DNA from: Acidimicrobiia bacterium
Lineage (GTDB): Bacteria; Actinomycetota; Acidimicrobiia; Acidimicrobiales; SKKL01
Assembly (NCBI GenBank): GCA_041676705.1
Contig: JBAYRL010000003.1
Coordinates: forward strand, 1 to 64,000
Direction: 5' to 3'
Length of the DNA stretch: 64,000 nucleotides
A model generated the notes under the pieces. That model made no database searches, was not told the origin of the DNA, and saw only the letters and a program-made list of their open reading frames with translations. The position numbers and the translations under genes were made by a program. Below, one piece after another: positions 16,699 through 27,035 of this stretch. How positions within the stretch are numbered: the stretch's first letter is position 1; each line of letters opens with the position of its first letter.

Positions 16699-17955
16699 TT
16701 AAGCCAGGTTGAGCAAACGCCGACGCAGCCAGTCGAGCAGCCCAATGGTAGAAAACGCACGAATGCGTTCCCGATCGCCTGGCATCCGCATTGGTCGGCC
16801 CTCAATATCATCGCCTAAAGCCAAGCCGAAAAACACGGTGCCAGGGGGCAAGCCTTCCTGTAAACCGGGGCCCGCCACTCCGGTTATAGCGATTCCCACA
16901 TCGGCATCAAGACGCTTGCGAACTCCATCAGCCATGGCCATGGCTGCTTCTTCGGTCACCACCGGACCTTCGGGCACACCGAGCACTGAATATTTAACTT
17001 CTGAGGCATAGGCCACTACCCCACCGCGGAAAACCTCGCTGGCACCCGAAACATTCACAATTCGGGAGGCAATGAGGCCGCCGGTTACCGATTCCGCCAC
17101 GGCAAGGGTTAAACCGCGCTCGCCAAGTAGCTGTACCACAGCATGTTCCATGGTTTCATCGTCAACACCAAAAACGATGTCGCCCACAATATCGCGAACA
17201 ATTTCTTCTTCGGCCCGCAGTAACGCCGCTGCTTCTTCTTCGGTGTCGGCCTTAGTGGTGATTCGAACTTTGATGCCTTCGATGCCGCTAGCCAAAAAAG
17301 CAATCGTGGCCGAAGGTTCAGCATCCAGACGCACGATTTCATCAGCCAACATTTCAGCTAGACCCGACTCTGACTGACCCCACGTGCGTAACGTTCGACT
17401 CTTGATCACAGCGGTTGAACCAGAGCGTTCCCGCAGGTCAGGCACAATAGTGCCTAGAACCATCTCTTCCATTTCCGACGGCACCCCAGGCACGGCGTAA
17501 ATAATCTTGCCTGCGAACTCGTTGCCCTCTGGGATCGGGCAAACTAACCCCGGCGCCGTGCCAGGTTGTTGCGCAATGGTAGAAGCGCCGTTTGGAACCA
17601 TGGCTTGGCGCAGGTTGTTTTCAGGCATCATACGGCCTCGCGAGCCAAACATCTGGCGAATACGTGCCTCGATCGCCTCGTCAAAGACCAGCTCTACGCC
17701 CATAATGTCAGCTATCACTTCACGCGTAATGTCGTCTTGGGTGGGGCCCAATCCGCCACAGCAAATAACAGCATCGGCCCGGCTGAGTGCCAAGCGAATG
17801 GTGTCAACCATACGCTCGTGATTATCGCCCACCTTGGTTTGAAATAGACTGTCGATTCCGGCCAATGCCAGCTGCTCTCCAATCCATGAAGAGTTGGTAT
17901 CAACAATTTGGCCCAGCAACAGCTCGGTTCCGATGGCGACTATTTCACAACGCAT
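16699..17955 (-). CDS. cinA: CinA family protein (NMN deamidase/competence-damage type)
   Basis: The 418-residue protein has a MoaB-like N-terminal domain (EIVAIGTELLLGQIVDTNSSW; GGLGPTQDDITREV) and a C-terminal CinA amidohydrolase domain (AVAESVTGGLIASRIVNVSG; VGIAITGVAGPG). Such proteins act in pyridine-nucleotide salvage and are tied to competence and DNA repair by operon position. It follows pgsA and leads towards recA, the usual actinobacterial order; the LLM gene lies between here. Confidence 0.94.
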   Translation of the reverse strand: MRCEIVAIGTELLLGQIVDTNSSWIGEQLALAGIDSLFQTKVGDNHERMVDTIRLALSRADAVICCGGLGPTQDDITREVIADIMGVELVFDEAIEARIRQMFGSRGRMMPENNLRQAMVPNGASTIAQQPGTAPGLVCPIPEGNEFAGKIIYAVPGVPSEMEEMVLGTIVPDLRERSGSTAVIKSRTLRTWGQSESGLAEMLADEIVRLDAEPSATIAFLASGIEGIKVRITTKADTEEEAAALLRAEEEIVRDIVGDIVFGVDDETMEHAVVQLLGERGLTLAVAESVTGGLIASRIVNVSGASEVFRGGVVAYASEVKYSVLGVPEGPVVTEEAAMAMADGVRKRLDADVGIAITGVAGPGLQEGLPPGTVFFGLALGDDIEGRPMRMPGDRERIRAFSTIGLLDWLRRRLLNLA

Positions 17956-17993
17956 GGGGCAACATTATCGTGCCTGACCAAGCTCGTCCGGGT

Positions 17994-18563
17994 TTAGGAA
18001 GGGATGGCTTCGCTACCACCTAAACGGCTGCCATCATAAAAATATTGAGCACCGGTAACGAGAGTTAAGGCGACGGCGGCCCATAAAGTGATGTCGGCCA
18101 CCCACGCCGGGTTATCGCCCAGGGGTGGGAAAACCGCAAAAGCCACGGCGAATTGTTGAACCACGGTCTTGAACTTGGCCGAAGAACGTGCCGGAATCGA
18201 CACGCCACGGCGTGCCCAAAAGGAACGAAACATACTGATCGCGATCTCTCGAGCCGCGATTAGCACCACCGGAAGCCAGATAAAACGCCCAATGGCCACC
18301 AGCGCTATCAGTGCCCCCAGAACCAAAACCTTGTCGGCCAGTGGATCGAGAAAAGCACCAGAACGGGTGGTGCCATGTTTGCGGGCTAAGTAACCGTCAA
18401 CACCATCAGAAAAACACAGACCGGTCCACAGGGCAAAAGCCAACCAGCTAGGCCCACGATCAGTTAGCACCACCAAGAACAATGGCGACAACAAGATGCG
18501 ACCAATGGTCACATAATTGGCAGGCGTGGCTAAAGCTGTCGGGCCAAACGCAGTATCACTCAC
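17994..18563 (-). CDS. pgsA: CDP-diacylglycerol-glycerol-3-phosphate 3-phosphatidyltransferase
   Basis: Makes phosphatidylglycerophosphate in the inner membrane. The 189-residue protein carries the CDP-alcohol phosphotransferase signature from DGYLARKHG to FLDPLADKV (about residues 56-78), with the conserved aspartates and glycine, and several membrane helices. The start is GTG, preceded by GAGGAG. It lies between rimO (upstream) and cinA (downstream), the usual actinobacterial setting for pgsA. Another CDP-alcohol acceptor cannot be excluded. Confidence 0.9.
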   Translation of the reverse strand: MSDTAFGPTALATPANYVTIGRILLSPLFLVVLTDRGPSWLAFALWTGLCFSDGVDGYLARKHGTTRSGAFLDPLADKVLVLGALIALVAIGRFIWLPVVLIAAREIAISMFRSFWARRGVSIPARSSAKFKTVVQQFAVAFAVFPPLGDNPAWVADITLWAAVALTLVTGAQYFYDGSRLGGSEAIPS

Positions 18564-18589
18564 CCCGGCTCCTCGTGCTGGTTCCCAAG

Positions 18590-19834
18590 TTAGGATACTC
18601 CACCCAAAGCTTCGAGGTCGGGCCCTAACGAATCGGTAACCACGACCCTATAAAACTGGCCCACCGCTAAGTCGCTCGGAATGCTGACAATGCCATCAAT
18701 TTCGGGCGCTTCGCGGTGACTGCGACCAACACCAGGCTCGTCAACGAGCACCTCAATAGTTCGGCCGATCAAAGCGGTTCGAGCCTGAGCAGTAATCGAA
18801 TCCTGCAGCTCGGAAAGCTCTCCCAAGCGTTCTGCCACCAAAGCCGAATCGACAACTTCCGGTAAAGATGCGGCGTAGGTGCCTTCTTCACGTGAATATG
18901 AGAAGAAACCACACCAATCAAGCTGAGCTTCTTCAATGAATGCCAACAAAGCGTCGTGGTCTTCTTCAGTTTCACCCGGATAACCCACAATAAAATTCGA
19001 CCGAAAAACGGCGTCTGGATAATGGCGACGAATGAACGAAATTCGCTCCAAGAATTTCTCGCCGTTACCCCAACGCCGCATACGTCGCATGAGCGGTGGT
19101 GAAACGTGTTGCAAGCTCAAATCAAAATAGGGAACCGAAGACGAACCGATCACCTCGATTAGAGCTTCGGTTAAATCGGCCGGGTACAGATATAACAACC
19201 TGACTCGAGGCACCCGCTCCCTAAGGGCCTCAACGAGAGGCACAATCCGGCGCTCTCCTATACCCTGATCACGACCAAAAGCCGCAAGGTCTTGAGCTAC
19301 TAACACAATCTCTTGAGCATCAAGCTGGTCGACTTCAGCCATAATCGACTCGACCGTGCGAGAACGCTGTGGACCGCGAAAGCTTGGAATAGCACAAAAT
19401 CCGCAGGCCCGATCACAGCCCTCAGCCACCTTCAGGTATGCCCAGGGTGACTGACTTGGAGGTCGGGGTAGATTCAAAAGATCGAAAGCGGGTGCCTTGC
19501 GAGTTGGACCGAGGCTCACCGGCACACCAAAACCGCTAACGGCGTTGACCTCGGGAAGTGCCGCTGCCAGTTCGTCACCGTAACGTTCGGCCATGCAGCC
19601 GGTAACAACAATTTCGGCGCCCTGGCGGCGCGCATCAGAGAGTGACAAGACCGTGTCAATCGATTCGCGACGCGCATCTTCGATAAAGGCGCAGGTATTC
19701 ACCACAACTAGGTCGGCCTCGGCTGGCGAGGCAGCCGCGGAAAGACCGTCGGCCACTAGGGTTCCAACGAGTTTGTCTGAATCAACCTGGTTTTTGGGGC
19801 AGCCGAGAGTCTCGACCCAATAAGTGCGGGGCAT
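18590..19834 (-). CDS. rimO: Ribosomal protein S12 methylthiotransferase
   Basis: Radical-SAM methylthiotransferase that modifies an aspartate of ribosomal protein S12. The 414 residues include the N-terminal MTTase domain (ETLGCPKNQVDSDKLVG, NTCAFIEDA, TGCMAERYG), the radical-SAM motif GCDRACGFCAIP (near residue 146) and a C-terminal TRAM region. The GCPKNQVDS motif separates RimO from MiaB. It lies 60 bases after ftsK and 26 before pgsA. Confidence 0.96.
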   Translation of the reverse strand: MPRTYWVETLGCPKNQVDSDKLVGTLVADGLSAAASPAEADLVVVNTCAFIEDARRESIDTVLSLSDARRQGAEIVVTGCMAERYGDELAAALPEVNAVSGFGVPVSLGPTRKAPAFDLLNLPRPPSQSPWAYLKVAEGCDRACGFCAIPSFRGPQRSRTVESIMAEVDQLDAQEIVLVAQDLAAFGRDQGIGERRIVPLVEALRERVPRVRLLYLYPADLTEALIEVIGSSSVPYFDLSLQHVSPPLMRRMRRWGNGEKFLERISFIRRHYPDAVFRSNFIVGYPGETEEDHDALLAFIEEAQLDWCGFFSYSREEGTYAASLPEVVDSALVAERLGELSELQDSITAQARTALIGRTIEVLVDEPGVGRSHREAPEIDGIVSIPSDLAVGQFYRVVVTDSLGPDLEALGGVS

Positions 19835-19894
19835 TAAGGCTCTATGCTACTAGCACAACTACTTCGATCTTCATCTTGGGGGTCTCGGGCGTGG

Positions 19895-22384
19895 CTAAAC
19901 CCCCGGCAGTACCGAGTCGAGCTCTTCAGGGGTCATGAGCACCGTGCGTGGTTTCGAACCTTCGGAGGGGCCTACTATGCCACGTTGTTCTAGCAAATCC
20001 ATTAAACGACCAGCGCGAGCGAAACCAACCCTTAGCTTGCGCTGCAGCATCGATGTGGAGCCCAACTGACTACGAACGATTAGCTCGATGGCTTGAAGTA
20101 ACAGTTCATCATCATCTTCATCGCCCGAGGTGCCGCCAGGGAGCAACGCCCCAGCCGCCGAGGGCTCTTCAGCTTCACCCTGGACATCTTCGGTATAAAC
20201 CACAGCTGGAGCTTGGCTTAACCAGGCATCCGCAACGTCACGAACTTCTTCCTCCGTCACCCAAGCACCTTGAACCCGATGGGCAGCACTCGAGTTGGCG
20301 GTCACCATTAACATGTCACCCTTACCGATAAGGCGTTCCGCTCCAGCTTGATCAAGGATCACGCGACTGTCCGCCAAAGACGAAACCGCGAACGCGATAC
20401 GGGAAGGAATATTGGCTTTAATCAGGCCGGTAATCACGTTTACCGAAGGGCGCTGCGTCGCTAGTACCAGGTGGATGCCAACCGCTCGAGCCTTTTGCGC
20501 GATGCGACAAATGCTGGCCTCAACATCGCGTGCTGCCACCATCATCAGATCGTTCAGCTCGTCGACCACTATCACAATAAATGGCAGGCGCTCGTATTCA
20601 GCTACTGTGCCGTCAAGGCCCACCTCGCCCGCTCCGGGGGCGCTGGTAAGTTCACCTCGATCGTAAGCCTTGTTGTAGCCGGTGATATCACGAACGCCAA
20701 CGGCCTCAAGCACTTCATATCGACGGTCCATTTCTCGCACCGCCCAATCCAAGGCATTAGCCGCCTTCTTGGGGTCGGTCACCACCTCGGTGAGCAAGTG
20801 GGGCAGCTTCGAATATTGGGTTAGCTCAACGCGTTTGGGGTCGATCAAAATCATACGTACTTCATCGGGGGTTGAACGCATGAGCATGGAGGTAATGATC
20901 GAGTTGATGCACGACGACTTACCAGCACCAGTTGCACCAGCGATAAGTACGTGGGGCATTTGAGCCAAATTCGCCATCACCGAAACGCCGTTTATGTCGC
21001 GTCCAATCGCTACTTCCAGCGGGTGTTTTGCCTTCTTGGCCTCGGCCGAGCTGAGCAGGTCGCCAAGGGCCACGATTTCACGTTTAGCGTTCGGCACCTC
21101 GACGCCGATGGCCTGCCGACCTGGGATAGGGGCCAAGATTCGAACGTCCGCCGAGGCCATAGCGTACGCAATATCTTTATGGAGGCTGGTCACCCTGGCC
21201 ACCTTCACCCCGGCACCCAGTTCCAGTTCGTAGCGGGTGACGGTAGGACCAACCACCATGCCGATCAAACGTGTCTCCACCCCATGTTCAGCTAACGCCT
21301 GTTCAAGAACTCGACCAGTACGTTCTACAGCTTCACGATCCACCACATGGGCGTCTGCTTTTTGTAACACGTTAGGTGGAGGCAGTTCCCATGCCGACGT
21401 TGATGACATGTCGACTTGAGTCAGGTCAACAGACCCCAAATTACCTCCGCCGGTAATCGGCACAAGGTTGCGCTGTTGTGCAATTTGGGGGGAATCCCCG
21501 TCCTCACGATCATCAACCGAGCTAGCGCCCCGCTCAAGGTGGACATCTTGGTCGAACAAGGCCGTGGAATTATCACCGGAGATGTTGACAAGCTCCGCCG
21601 AAGCCTGAGAATGGTGCGTTTCGAGGTCGTTTACCACGGTCGGGTCTACTTGGGCCTCACCACCAACGACCAAGGTGGGACTCGAATCACCCCAACCACG
21701 AGGAACAGAGGTCGTATCGACGGTCTCATCAGCTCCGATACCATCGCCCATAACCTGATGTCCTAATTTGGCTACCCCACCACCGGCACGTTTAAAGCCG
21801 CTGCCAATCATGGTGGCTAACGAGGCCGCCGTTGTGTGGGTGGCCACTAGTACACCGATGGTGATGGTGGTGCCCAGAACAAGGGTGGCTCCAACCAAAG
21901 ATGCCACCGCCTGGGTAAGTCCACCGCTGGCCAGGCCTACCAACCCCCCGGCTTGGCTTAAGCCATCAACTCCGTCAACCAGACCAGGCTGGCCTAAATA
22001 TAGATGCAGTAATCCGGTTACCCCCACCACAGCTATAACTAGACCCACCACAATTCGGGCTGGAGAATTATTACTCTGGTTGTAATTGCGGGCGTAGCCA
22101 ATAAGTGCCACACCACCAACGGCTAAGAACATTGGAACGGTGTAACCAACTAGGCCAAGCGTGCCACCGGCCATGCCTGCTATTGCCCGTCCGGCAGCGC
22201 CGGTAAGGTTGCCGTACATTCCAAGGGCACTTAGTACGCCTAGAGCGACCAGCACTATGCCCCAGGTGTCGAACGCTCGCCCTTCGAAAGCCCGTGCAAA
22301 CGCCGAGCGGTTGCGCGGCGAGGTTGTCGAACGTTTCGTCGTTCGGGTTTTGGAGGTTGATCGGGGGTTGGTGCGAGTAGCCAC
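19895..22384 (-). CDS. ftsK: DNA translocase FtsK
   Basis: Pumps chromosome DNA through the closing septum and coordinates dimer resolution with Xer. The 829-residue protein has a basic N-terminus, about four membrane helices (roughly residues 38-190), a hydrophilic linker, the RecA-like motor with Walker A GATGAGKSS (near 474) and Walker B FIVIVVDELNDLM, and a C-terminal winged-helix gamma domain (SQLGSTSMLQRKLRVGFARAGRLMDLLE) that reads KOPS sites. The start is GTG, preceded by GAGG. A Xer recombinase gene is also in this window at 60920. Confidence 0.97.
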   Translation of the reverse strand: MATRTNPRSTSKTRTTKRSTTSPRNRSAFARAFEGRAFDTWGIVLVALGVLSALGMYGNLTGAAGRAIAGMAGGTLGLVGYTVPMFLAVGGVALIGYARNYNQSNNSPARIVVGLVIAVVGVTGLLHLYLGQPGLVDGVDGLSQAGGLVGLASGGLTQAVASLVGATLVLGTTITIGVLVATHTTAASLATMIGSGFKRAGGGVAKLGHQVMGDGIGADETVDTTSVPRGWGDSSPTLVVGGEAQVDPTVVNDLETHHSQASAELVNISGDNSTALFDQDVHLERGASSVDDREDGDSPQIAQQRNLVPITGGGNLGSVDLTQVDMSSTSAWELPPPNVLQKADAHVVDREAVERTGRVLEQALAEHGVETRLIGMVVGPTVTRYELELGAGVKVARVTSLHKDIAYAMASADVRILAPIPGRQAIGVEVPNAKREIVALGDLLSSAEAKKAKHPLEVAIGRDINGVSVMANLAQMPHVLIAGATGAGKSSCINSIITSMLMRSTPDEVRMILIDPKRVELTQYSKLPHLLTEVVTDPKKAANALDWAVREMDRRYEVLEAVGVRDITGYNKAYDRGELTSAPGAGEVGLDGTVAEYERLPFIVIVVDELNDLMMVAARDVEASICRIAQKARAVGIHLVLATQRPSVNVITGLIKANIPSRIAFAVSSLADSRVILDQAGAERLIGKGDMLMVTANSSAAHRVQGAWVTEEEVRDVADAWLSQAPAVVYTEDVQGEAEEPSAAGALLPGGTSGDEDDDELLLQAIELIVRSQLGSTSMLQRKLRVGFARAGRLMDLLEQRGIVGPSEGSKPRTVLMTPEELDSVLPGV

Positions 22385-22487
22385 TAAAACCTCGGGCGCG
22401 GTTAAAATACGGGCTCCACCCGATACCCATGTTTGCGCTCCAAGACGCCCAGGTCAAGCATCGGGGCTTAGGAAACCACGATAACGG

Positions 22488-24149
22488 CTAGGGCTCCATC
22501 ACCAGCGGCACGATCATTGGTCGCCGTTTGGTGGTGTTATTGACGAAACGGCCCACGCTTCGGCGCGCCACGCGGGCTATAGCTTCGGCATCGGGTTGTT
22601 CGGCGGTCAGTACCTCAAGAATTGCGGCCTTCGCTTCCTCCGCGGCTTCGTCCAAGAGTTCTTCGGCTTCATCGGCGTGGACCCAACCACGAGTGATCAC
22701 TTCCGGGCCAGTAAGAATTACGCGGGATTCGACATCAACCGAGACCACCACCACTACCACGCCTTCTTCAGCTAGCACTTGACGATCTCGAAGCACACCG
22801 TGGTTGATGTCGCCAACGATGCCATCTACATACAAATAACGTGCCGGTACCGGATCGGTTCGAATAATTCCATCGTTGGTTAAAAGGACGGAATCACCGT
22901 CTTCACAGACCAAAATTCGGTCATCGCTCAAGCCCATTTCAGCAGCTAGACGGGCATGTGCGCGCAGGTGACGGTATTCACCATGAACCGGAATGAACCA
23001 CTCGGGGCTAATAACCGAATGAAACAATTTCAGCTCTTCGGCTTTCGCATGACCTGTGGCATGGACGTCGCTGATACCCGAATGCACCACTTCTGCACCC
23101 AAACGTACTAGGCCATCAATCACCCGCGACACGTTCATTTCGTTGCCGGGAATCGGGTGTGACGACAAAATCACAGTGTCATTGGCAGTTATTTGAAGCC
23201 ACTTGCTATCACCGGTAGCCATTCTGGCCAACGCCGACATTGGTTCACCTTGACTACCAGTGGAGATGATACAGACCTGGCCAGGGTCAAGGTCTTCGAC
23301 CTCTTTAATGTCTCGAATCGAACGATCTGGAATGTCGAGCAACCCAAGATCACGAGCCAAGCGAAAATTCTTTTGCATGGAAAGACCAACGGTCGCAATG
23401 GTGCGACCAGTAGCCAGTGCCGCATTGGCGATCTGTTGTACCCGATGGATGTGGCTGGCAAAACTAGCCGTGATAATGCGGCGTCCTTCATGGGCTTGAA
23501 ACAAGCTCATCAGAACTTCACCAATTGACGATTCGGAACGAGAGTGACCGGCCTCTTCAGCATTGGTGGAATCGGCGAGCAACAACCGCACACCAGATTC
23601 CTTAGCGATCTGTCCCATCCTGGCTAAATCGGTGCGACGGCCATCAACCGGATTCAAATCGAGCTTGAAGTCACCGGAGTGCAAAATTGTGCCTTGCGGT
23701 GTGTGAATAGCGGTCGCGAAAGCGTGCGGAACCGAGTGAGTCACCGGAATAAATTCAACGTCGAAAGGACCGATTTGGCGTCGTTCGCCGTCGTAAACCG
23801 GTATCAGCTCGGTGCGATCGAGTAGACCGGCCTCGTTAATGCGATTACCGGCAATCCCCAATGTTAACGGTGAACCGTAAATTGGGAATTTTGCGTCACG
23901 CAACAAGAACGAAAGGCCTCCCACATGATCTTCGTGGCCATGGGTGGCAATACAGCCCTCAATTCGGTCGGCGTTTTCTCGCAGGTAAGTAAAGTCGGGG
24001 AGCACAAGATCGACACCCAACATGTCTAGGTTGGGGAACATTAAACCGCAATCAATCAAAAGAATTCGACCGTCGACCTCGATTCCAGCGCAGTTTCTTC
24101 CAATGTCACCCAGCCCCCCAAAAAAGCTGACGCGAACCGACTCTGGCAT
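22488..24149 (-). CDS. rnj: Ribonuclease J
   Basis: A metallo-beta-lactamase/beta-CASP nuclease with endo- and 5' exonuclease activity in mRNA decay and rRNA maturation. The 553-residue length is normal. The metal motif HGHEDHVGG (near residue 69), LHSGDFKLD, LLADSTNAEEAGHS and VHSGISDVHATGHA are all RNase J marks, and a C-terminal domain follows. AAGGAA lies 8 bases before the ATG. The order dapA-rnj-ftsK is the standard actinobacterial one. Confidence 0.97.
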   Translation of the reverse strand: MPESVRVSFFGGLGDIGRNCAGIEVDGRILLIDCGLMFPNLDMLGVDLVLPDFTYLRENADRIEGCIATHGHEDHVGGLSFLLRDAKFPIYGSPLTLGIAGNRINEAGLLDRTELIPVYDGERRQIGPFDVEFIPVTHSVPHAFATAIHTPQGTILHSGDFKLDLNPVDGRRTDLARMGQIAKESGVRLLLADSTNAEEAGHSRSESSIGEVLMSLFQAHEGRRIITASFASHIHRVQQIANAALATGRTIATVGLSMQKNFRLARDLGLLDIPDRSIRDIKEVEDLDPGQVCIISTGSQGEPMSALARMATGDSKWLQITANDTVILSSHPIPGNEMNVSRVIDGLVRLGAEVVHSGISDVHATGHAKAEELKLFHSVISPEWFIPVHGEYRHLRAHARLAAEMGLSDDRILVCEDGDSVLLTNDGIIRTDPVPARYLYVDGIVGDINHGVLRDRQVLAEEGVVVVVVSVDVESRVILTGPEVITRGWVHADEAEELLDEAAEEAKAAILEVLTAEQPDAEAIARVARRSVGRFVNNTTKRRPMIVPLVMEP

Positions 24150-24180
24150 AAATATGTTCCTTACCTAAATGATTTAGTTA

Positions 24181-25059
24181 TTAAAGGCTGGCTAGAAGTG
24201 CTTGAGCTTGGCTGGCTAAACCATCGGGCTCGGGACCCATTGGTAGTCGACAAAAGCCACTCGGCTGACCTAAGGCCCGGAGCACGGCCTTAGTAGGTAC
24301 CGGGTTTGGCGCTAGCTCGGAAGCTTCAAAATTAAATGAGGGAATCATTGCGGCGTTCAGTTGGCGCGCCAACTTAACGTTTCCGCCCAGAAAGGCCTCA
24401 ATCATCTCCCTCATGGTTGAAGCCAACCAGTGAGTAGCAACGCCAACCACGCCTGTCGCTCCGACGGCCAAGAGAGGCAGAGTTAAGCTGTCATCCCCGC
24501 TGTAAACCTCGAACCCATCAGGTGCTTCGGAAAGGAGATGAGCAGTAGCGCCAGGGGCACCAGCCGCGTCTTTCAACGCCACGATGTTTGGATGTTGGGA
24601 AGCCAACGAAAGAATGGTGGCGGTATCTATTTTGCGCCCCGAACGCACCGGAATGTCATAAAGCATGAGAGGTAGATCGGTGGCTTCAGCCTGCGCTGCG
24701 AAATGTGCCGCTATCCCCGCTTGTGAGGGCCTGTTGTAATAAGGCGTGACAGTTAGGTAGCCGTCCACCCCCATGTCGTTAACGTCTTTAATCATGGTGG
24801 TGACATAGTTGGTGTCATTGGAGCCAACCCCGGCCACCACCACGGCCTCGGGAACCGCCTCACGAACGATCTGAATGAGGTCCAAATGTTCTGAGGTCGA
24901 CAAGGTAGGGCTTTCGCCCGTAGTTCCGGCTACCACTAGGCCATCGTTGCCTTGCGCAATAAGCCACTTGGCAAGTTCAGCGGCACCGGCACGATCGAGA
25001 GCACCCTCAGGGGTGAACGGCGTGATCATGGCGGTCAGCACGCGTCCAAAACGGGCCAT
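24181..25059 (-). CDS. dapA: 4-hydroxy-tetrahydrodipicolinate synthase
   Basis: First committed step of DAP/lysine synthesis: condenses pyruvate with aspartate semialdehyde. The 292-residue TIM barrel shows VAGTTGESPTLS near residue 44, the tyrosine in YDIPVRSGR (near 135) and the Schiff-base lysine in VALKDAAG (near 163). The start is 25059 because GGAG lies 6 bases upstream (MARFGRVLTAMITPF); a longer frame to 25122 lacks such a site. dapB is 5.4 kb away, rnj directly downstream. Confidence 0.96.
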   Translation of the reverse strand: MARFGRVLTAMITPFTPEGALDRAGAAELAKWLIAQGNDGLVVAGTTGESPTLSTSEHLDLIQIVREAVPEAVVVAGVGSNDTNYVTTMIKDVNDMGVDGYLTVTPYYNRPSQAGIAAHFAAQAEATDLPLMLYDIPVRSGRKIDTATILSLASQHPNIVALKDAAGAPGATAHLLSEAPDGFEVYSGDDSLTLPLLAVGATGVVGVATHWLASTMREMIEAFLGGNVKLARQLNAAMIPSFNFEASELAPNPVPTKAVLRALGQPSGFCRLPMGPEPDGLASQAQALLASL

Positions 25060-25197
25060 TGGTACTCCTTGCACAATTCTTTCCTCTGGGCTGACAAGTT
25101 GAGCAAATGTCGCAGCCCTCAACCAATCGGCACGAACATTCTAGATCGGCCCCAGCTTATCAGTCCTCGCCTTTGGGCAAAGACGCTGAGCAAGCGG

Positions 25198-26007
25198 CTA
25201 ATCGTCGACCGGTACCAGCTTCGAGCGTTTTGGCCGCAGAGCAGAACCTTTTTGTCCTGCGGCGCGTTCTCGGGCAACCTTGCGCAAAATTAATGGGTAG
25301 CCACCCAACGCGATTGAGGTGAAAATGAACCATTGCACGGCGTAATCGCGGTGTGGGCCTTCATTTGGTGGCGCAGCTTCGACCATCACCGGAACATCGC
25401 CGGGGGCGGGCGATTGTGCCTCAAGTGTTACATAAGCGGGCAACACTGGGGCGTCTACTTGGTGTGCAATGCGCGCAATATCGGCTCGGGCGAGTTCTCG
25501 CAGGTGACCTTCGGCGGGGTCGGTGGCCCCAAAGGCGCCTTTAGATTGAGTGGCGGTCACAGTTCCTTCCACCACTACTTCGCCCTTTGGAGGGGCCGCA
25601 GCCTGCATTGCCTCGGCCGTTTCGCCAATGGAATACGGTACCCATCCACGGTTGATTACCACGGCTTCTCCCGAGGGCATCAAGAGTGGAGTCAATACAT
25701 AAAATCCGGGGGCCCCTTCGTAGGTACGATTTCGTACGGTTACTTGTTCGTCAGCTAGGTAATGGCCACGTACCTGAACCTGACGTAGCGTCAGTTCTTG
25801 AATTTGTTGCGGAGTTGACTCCATTGAAATCAATTCACCCACCGGGACCATCGGTACGGCGCTGAGTTCCTTATAGCGATGAATAAGGTCTCGCTTTTCG
25901 TGCCAGCGACCTAGCTGCCAAAACCCTGCAATCAAACAACCCGCCACGATTAGCAACACAAATAGGTGCGACAGAATCCATCGTGGTTTTAAAACGAACC
26001 GATACAC
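25198..26007 (-). CDS. SURF1 family cytochrome c oxidase assembly protein
   Basis: A 269-residue membrane protein with the SURF1 layout: one N-terminal helix (about residues 13-30), a soluble periplasmic domain, and a C-terminal helix (about 220-242, AVQWFIFTSIALGGYPLIL) followed by a basic tail. Family motifs are FWQLGRWHEKRDLI after the first helix and VVINRGWVPY (near 118-127). SURF1 proteins help insert haem a into cytochrome oxidase, pointing to aerobic respiration. No other oxidase gene is in the window. Confidence 0.9.
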   Translation of the reverse strand: MYRFVLKPRWILSHLFVLLIVAGCLIAGFWQLGRWHEKRDLIHRYKELSAVPMVPVGELISMESTPQQIQELTLRQVQVRGHYLADEQVTVRNRTYEGAPGFYVLTPLLMPSGEAVVINRGWVPYSIGETAEAMQAAAPPKGEVVVEGTVTATQSKGAFGATDPAEGHLRELARADIARIAHQVDAPVLPAYVTLEAQSPAPGDVPVMVEAAPPNEGPHRDYAVQWFIFTSIALGGYPLILRKVARERAAGQKGSALRPKRSKLVPVDD

Positions 26008-26048
26008 GTTTCCTAGGTTAGGTCAGGCCGAGAAGAACTACTCAGCCG

Positions 26049-27035
26049 CTAGTCCCAACCTCGCTCTTGCGAGCTTAGAACCTCACGCCACGCGGCCAAG
26101 CGCCGTTCGTCGAGTTCACCCGAGGCAATGGCGAGTTGCACAGCGCAGTCAGGTTCGCTGGTATGAGTGCAGTTGCTGAAACGGCATTGTTCGGCCAACG
26201 CTTCTATGTCGGGAAAGGCCACCGAGACAGCTTCGGGCTCGGCCCAGATACCGATGGAACGAATCCCAGGTGAATCAACGATCACGGTGCCATTGGGCAG
26301 TGGGTGCAGCTCGCGCCAGGTGGTGGTGTGTCGCCCTTTGGAGTCTTTCGAACGAACTTCACCGACGGCGGTTAGGGCTAAACCGCTCAAGGCGTTTGTA
26401 AGGCTAGATTTCCCAGCTCCTGACTCACCTACCAAGACCACACTCTTGCCCGCTAGCTCTTTAGCTAACTCGTCAATGCCGTGGCCCGAAACCGAGTCAA
26501 TGGCGACCATTGCCACATCGGGGAAATCGTATGCCATCTGTGCTTCGGCAGCCGCCAGGTTTTCAGCTAGATCGACCTTCGTCAACACCACCATGGCCGG
26601 AATCCCGGCTTCATGCGCCAACATAGTGGCCCGCTGAATTCGCGGTGTCGATAGTGGCCGATCGAGACCGCAGACCATCAACACCAGATCAACGTTGGCG
26701 GCAAGACGTTGTTCGGTGTCACGTTCCTCGTCACGGCGTCGCAACAGCGAATAGCGGGGAAGAATTTGTTCTACAACTCCGTCGACCACCACTACCCAGT
26801 CACCGACAACAGCGGCACCCATGCTTTTGCGGGTTGGATATTGTGCGATGCCTTCGGCGGTAACGATCCGCAGCGCTACACCGTCATGGCGTACCACACG
26901 ACCCAAGTCGGCACCACGATGGGCCCGTTCACGCGCCTCAGCAAGTATCTCGTCGGCTGCGCTGCGAATTTCGGGAGTCAATCCCCACGCTTCGAGGCCG
27001 CCCGTGTTGTCCGCGTTGTTGGGCGTTTGTGTCAC
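26049..27035 (-). CDS. rsgA: Small-ribosomal-subunit biogenesis GTPase RsgA
   Basis: A circularly permuted GTPase that checks late 30S assembly. The 328-residue protein has an N-terminal OB-like domain, then G4 LTKVDLAE, G1 GESGAGKSSLTNAL (near residue 190) and G3 DSPGIRS in permuted order. A C-terminal zinc site follows (CRFSNCTHTSEPDCAV). Its ATG overlaps the stop codon of the nitroreductase gene by 4 bases, so the pair is translationally coupled. Confidence 0.95.
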   Translation of the reverse strand: MTQTPNNADNTGGLEAWGLTPEIRSAADEILAEARERAHRGADLGRVVRHDGVALRIVTAEGIAQYPTRKSMGAAVVGDWVVVVDGVVEQILPRYSLLRRRDEERDTEQRLAANVDLVLMVCGLDRPLSTPRIQRATMLAHEAGIPAMVVLTKVDLAENLAAAEAQMAYDFPDVAMVAIDSVSGHGIDELAKELAGKSVVLVGESGAGKSSLTNALSGLALTAVGEVRSKDSKGRHTTTWRELHPLPNGTVIVDSPGIRSIGIWAEPEAVSVAFPDIEALAEQCRFSNCTHTSEPDCAVQLAIASGELDERRLAAWREVLSSQERGWD